Assembly: GCA_937897215.1 (NCBI GenBank)
Contig: CALCBQ010000129.1
Coordinates: 1 to 5,848 of the forward strand
Direction: 5' to 3'
DNA: 5,848 nucleotides
Origin: an uncultured Clostridia bacterium
Lineage (GTDB): Bacteria > Bacillota > Clostridia > Oscillospirales > Acutalibacteraceae
The notes below the pieces were generated by a model that was not told where the DNA came from, did no database searches, and saw only the letters and a list, made by a program, of their open reading frames with translations. The translations under genes were made by a program, and so were the position numbers. Positions 5,588 through 5,848 of this stretch are shown in pieces (position 1 is the stretch's first letter; every line of letters starts with the position of its first letter).

Positions 5588-5599
5588 TTTACAAGTCAT

Positions 5600-5627
5600 A
5601 TTATAGACCAATTTTTTCAAAAGTCAA
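5600..5627 (-). promoter_or_regulatory. Proximal promoter of the small membrane protein gene
   Basis: On the minus strand TTGACT (5627-5622) is followed after 16 bp by a consensus TATAAT (5605-5600). The start site would be near 5593, giving a leader of about 60 nt. It is bracketed by the LexA-type box at 5576-5587 and the half site at 5629-5638. Confidence 0.65.
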
Positions 5628-5628
5628 T

Positions 5629-5638
5629 ACAAATGTTC
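5629..5638. promoter_or_regulatory. Second LexA-like site, degenerate on one side
   Basis: ACAAATGTTC here repeats exactly the ten bases at 5578-5587, 51 bp away. The GTTCG half is intact and matches the SOS box, while the other half (ATAC in place of GAAC) is degraded. It abuts the -35 of the proximal promoter. The near five-turn spacing could let two repressor dimers bind on one face. Confidence 0.4.
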
Positions 5639-5715
5639 GTAAAATTTTATATATTTAGTCCGTTTTTATGGACACTATTTTCAATATTTTCACATTATTT
5701 CCCTTTTGTATTTAC

Positions 5716-5744
5716 ATATTAACACAATATATTGTGGTTGTCAA
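5716..5744 (-). promoter_or_regulatory. Distal promoter directed at the small membrane protein gene
   Basis: On the minus strand TTGACA (5744-5739) is a perfect -35, followed after exactly 17 bp by TAATAT (5721-5716). Transcription would start near 5709 and produce a leader of about 175 nt to the ATG at 5532. The 17-bp spacer is almost entirely occupied by the palindrome at 5722-5737. Confidence 0.65.
5722..5737. promoter_or_regulatory. Putative NrdR box inside the distal promoter spacer
   Basis: ACACAATATATTGTGG contains the perfect palindrome CACAATATATTGTG and matches 15 of 16 positions of the NrdR consensus ACACWATATATWGTGT. NrdR is an ATP/dATP-sensing repressor that normally controls ribonucleotide reductase genes and usually binds paired boxes about three helical turns apart. 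Only a poor second copy is visible at 5756-5771 (11 of 16 matches, centre 34 bp away). The box could also serve a plus-strand gene beyond the right edge. Confidence 0.6.
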
Positions 5745-5848
5745 TACATTTTCATACTAAATATATGATTTTTACAAGTTTTTCAGTATTTTTACAAAAT
5801 TTGACATAAAAATATTTATTTTGTTCGACAAATTGGGGTTTGTAGGGG
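5738..5848 (+). other. Right-edge non-coding stretch, possible leader of a divergent gene outside the window
   Basis: Together with 5533-5737 this completes a 316-bp region without a gene. It holds TTGACA (5801-5806) without a convincing -10, a small inverted repeat TTTGT-TCG-ACAAA (5820-5832), and ends in GTAGGGG, which resembles the beginning of a ribosome binding site. A plus-strand gene may therefore start just past 5848. Its identity cannot be known from the window. Confidence 0.35.

Noticed and set aside
5658..5673. GTCC-N8-GGAC hairpin in the leader from the distal promoter
   Set aside because: Only four base pairs with no conserved riboswitch-like sequence around it; not enough to call a regulatory RNA.
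1..5848. CRISPR arrays, tRNA or rRNA genes, insertion sequences or phage genes
   Set aside because: No regularly spaced repeats, cloverleaf-forming sequence, rRNA motifs, transposase motifs or terminal inverted repeats with target duplications were seen.

Overview
The window is AT-rich DNA with compact genes, strong GGAGG-type ribosome binding sites and A/T-rich sigma-A-like promoters. Together with the protein types this points to a low-GC anaerobic Firmicute, most likely a gut-type member of the Clostridia. The main clues are a NuoE/HndA-like [2Fe-2S] subunit typical of anaerobic hydrogenases, a radical SAM protein, an ECF-type vitamin transporter subunit, a VanZ-like protein, a Firmicutes-type LexA (DinR) box and an NrdR-type box. 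The genus cannot be fixed from this sequence.

Layout. Positions 1-131 (-) hold the N-terminus of a NuoE/HndA-like subunit that runs off the left edge. Its 5' leader and promoter lie at about 132-277 and include a perfect 8+1+8 palindrome. Positions 352-1644 (-) encode a MocR/PdxR-type regulator: a GntR-like DNA-binding domain fused to a PLP-binding aminotransferase-like domain. It diverges from a tightly packed + strand operon of three genes: a pyridoxal/pyridoxamine kinase (1747-2586), an ECF-transporter S component that overlaps the kinase by 26 bp (2561-3088), and a 201-residue radical SAM protein 2 bp further on (3091-3696). The operon ends in a gap with two hairpins (3809-3837 and 3871-3910).

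Next comes a divergent pair, a small secreted protein of unknown function (3917-4360, -) and a VanZ-family membrane protein (4428-5015, +). A 16-bp perfect-stem terminator follows (5200-5235). The last gene is an 80-residue single-pass membrane protein (5290-5532, -) with a 316-bp upstream region (5533-5848) that contains no gene but is rich in regulatory signals.

How it may work together. The left-centre block reads as a vitamin B6 salvage unit: a PLP-sensing regulator, a kinase that traps the vitamer as its phosphate, and a membrane S component that probably imports it. The regulator and kinase promoters overlap back to back inside an inverted repeat, a sensible place for a MocR operator. 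The role of the radical SAM protein in this unit is unknown. The most striking region is at the right edge. The small membrane protein appears to sit behind two promoters, one with a near-consensus NrdR box in its spacer and one flanked by a LexA box and a second LexA-like half site. That would make it a candidate DNA-damage and dNTP-stress gene, functionally comparable to (but not recognisably homologous with) SOS division inhibitors such as YneA. This interpretation is inference from the sites.
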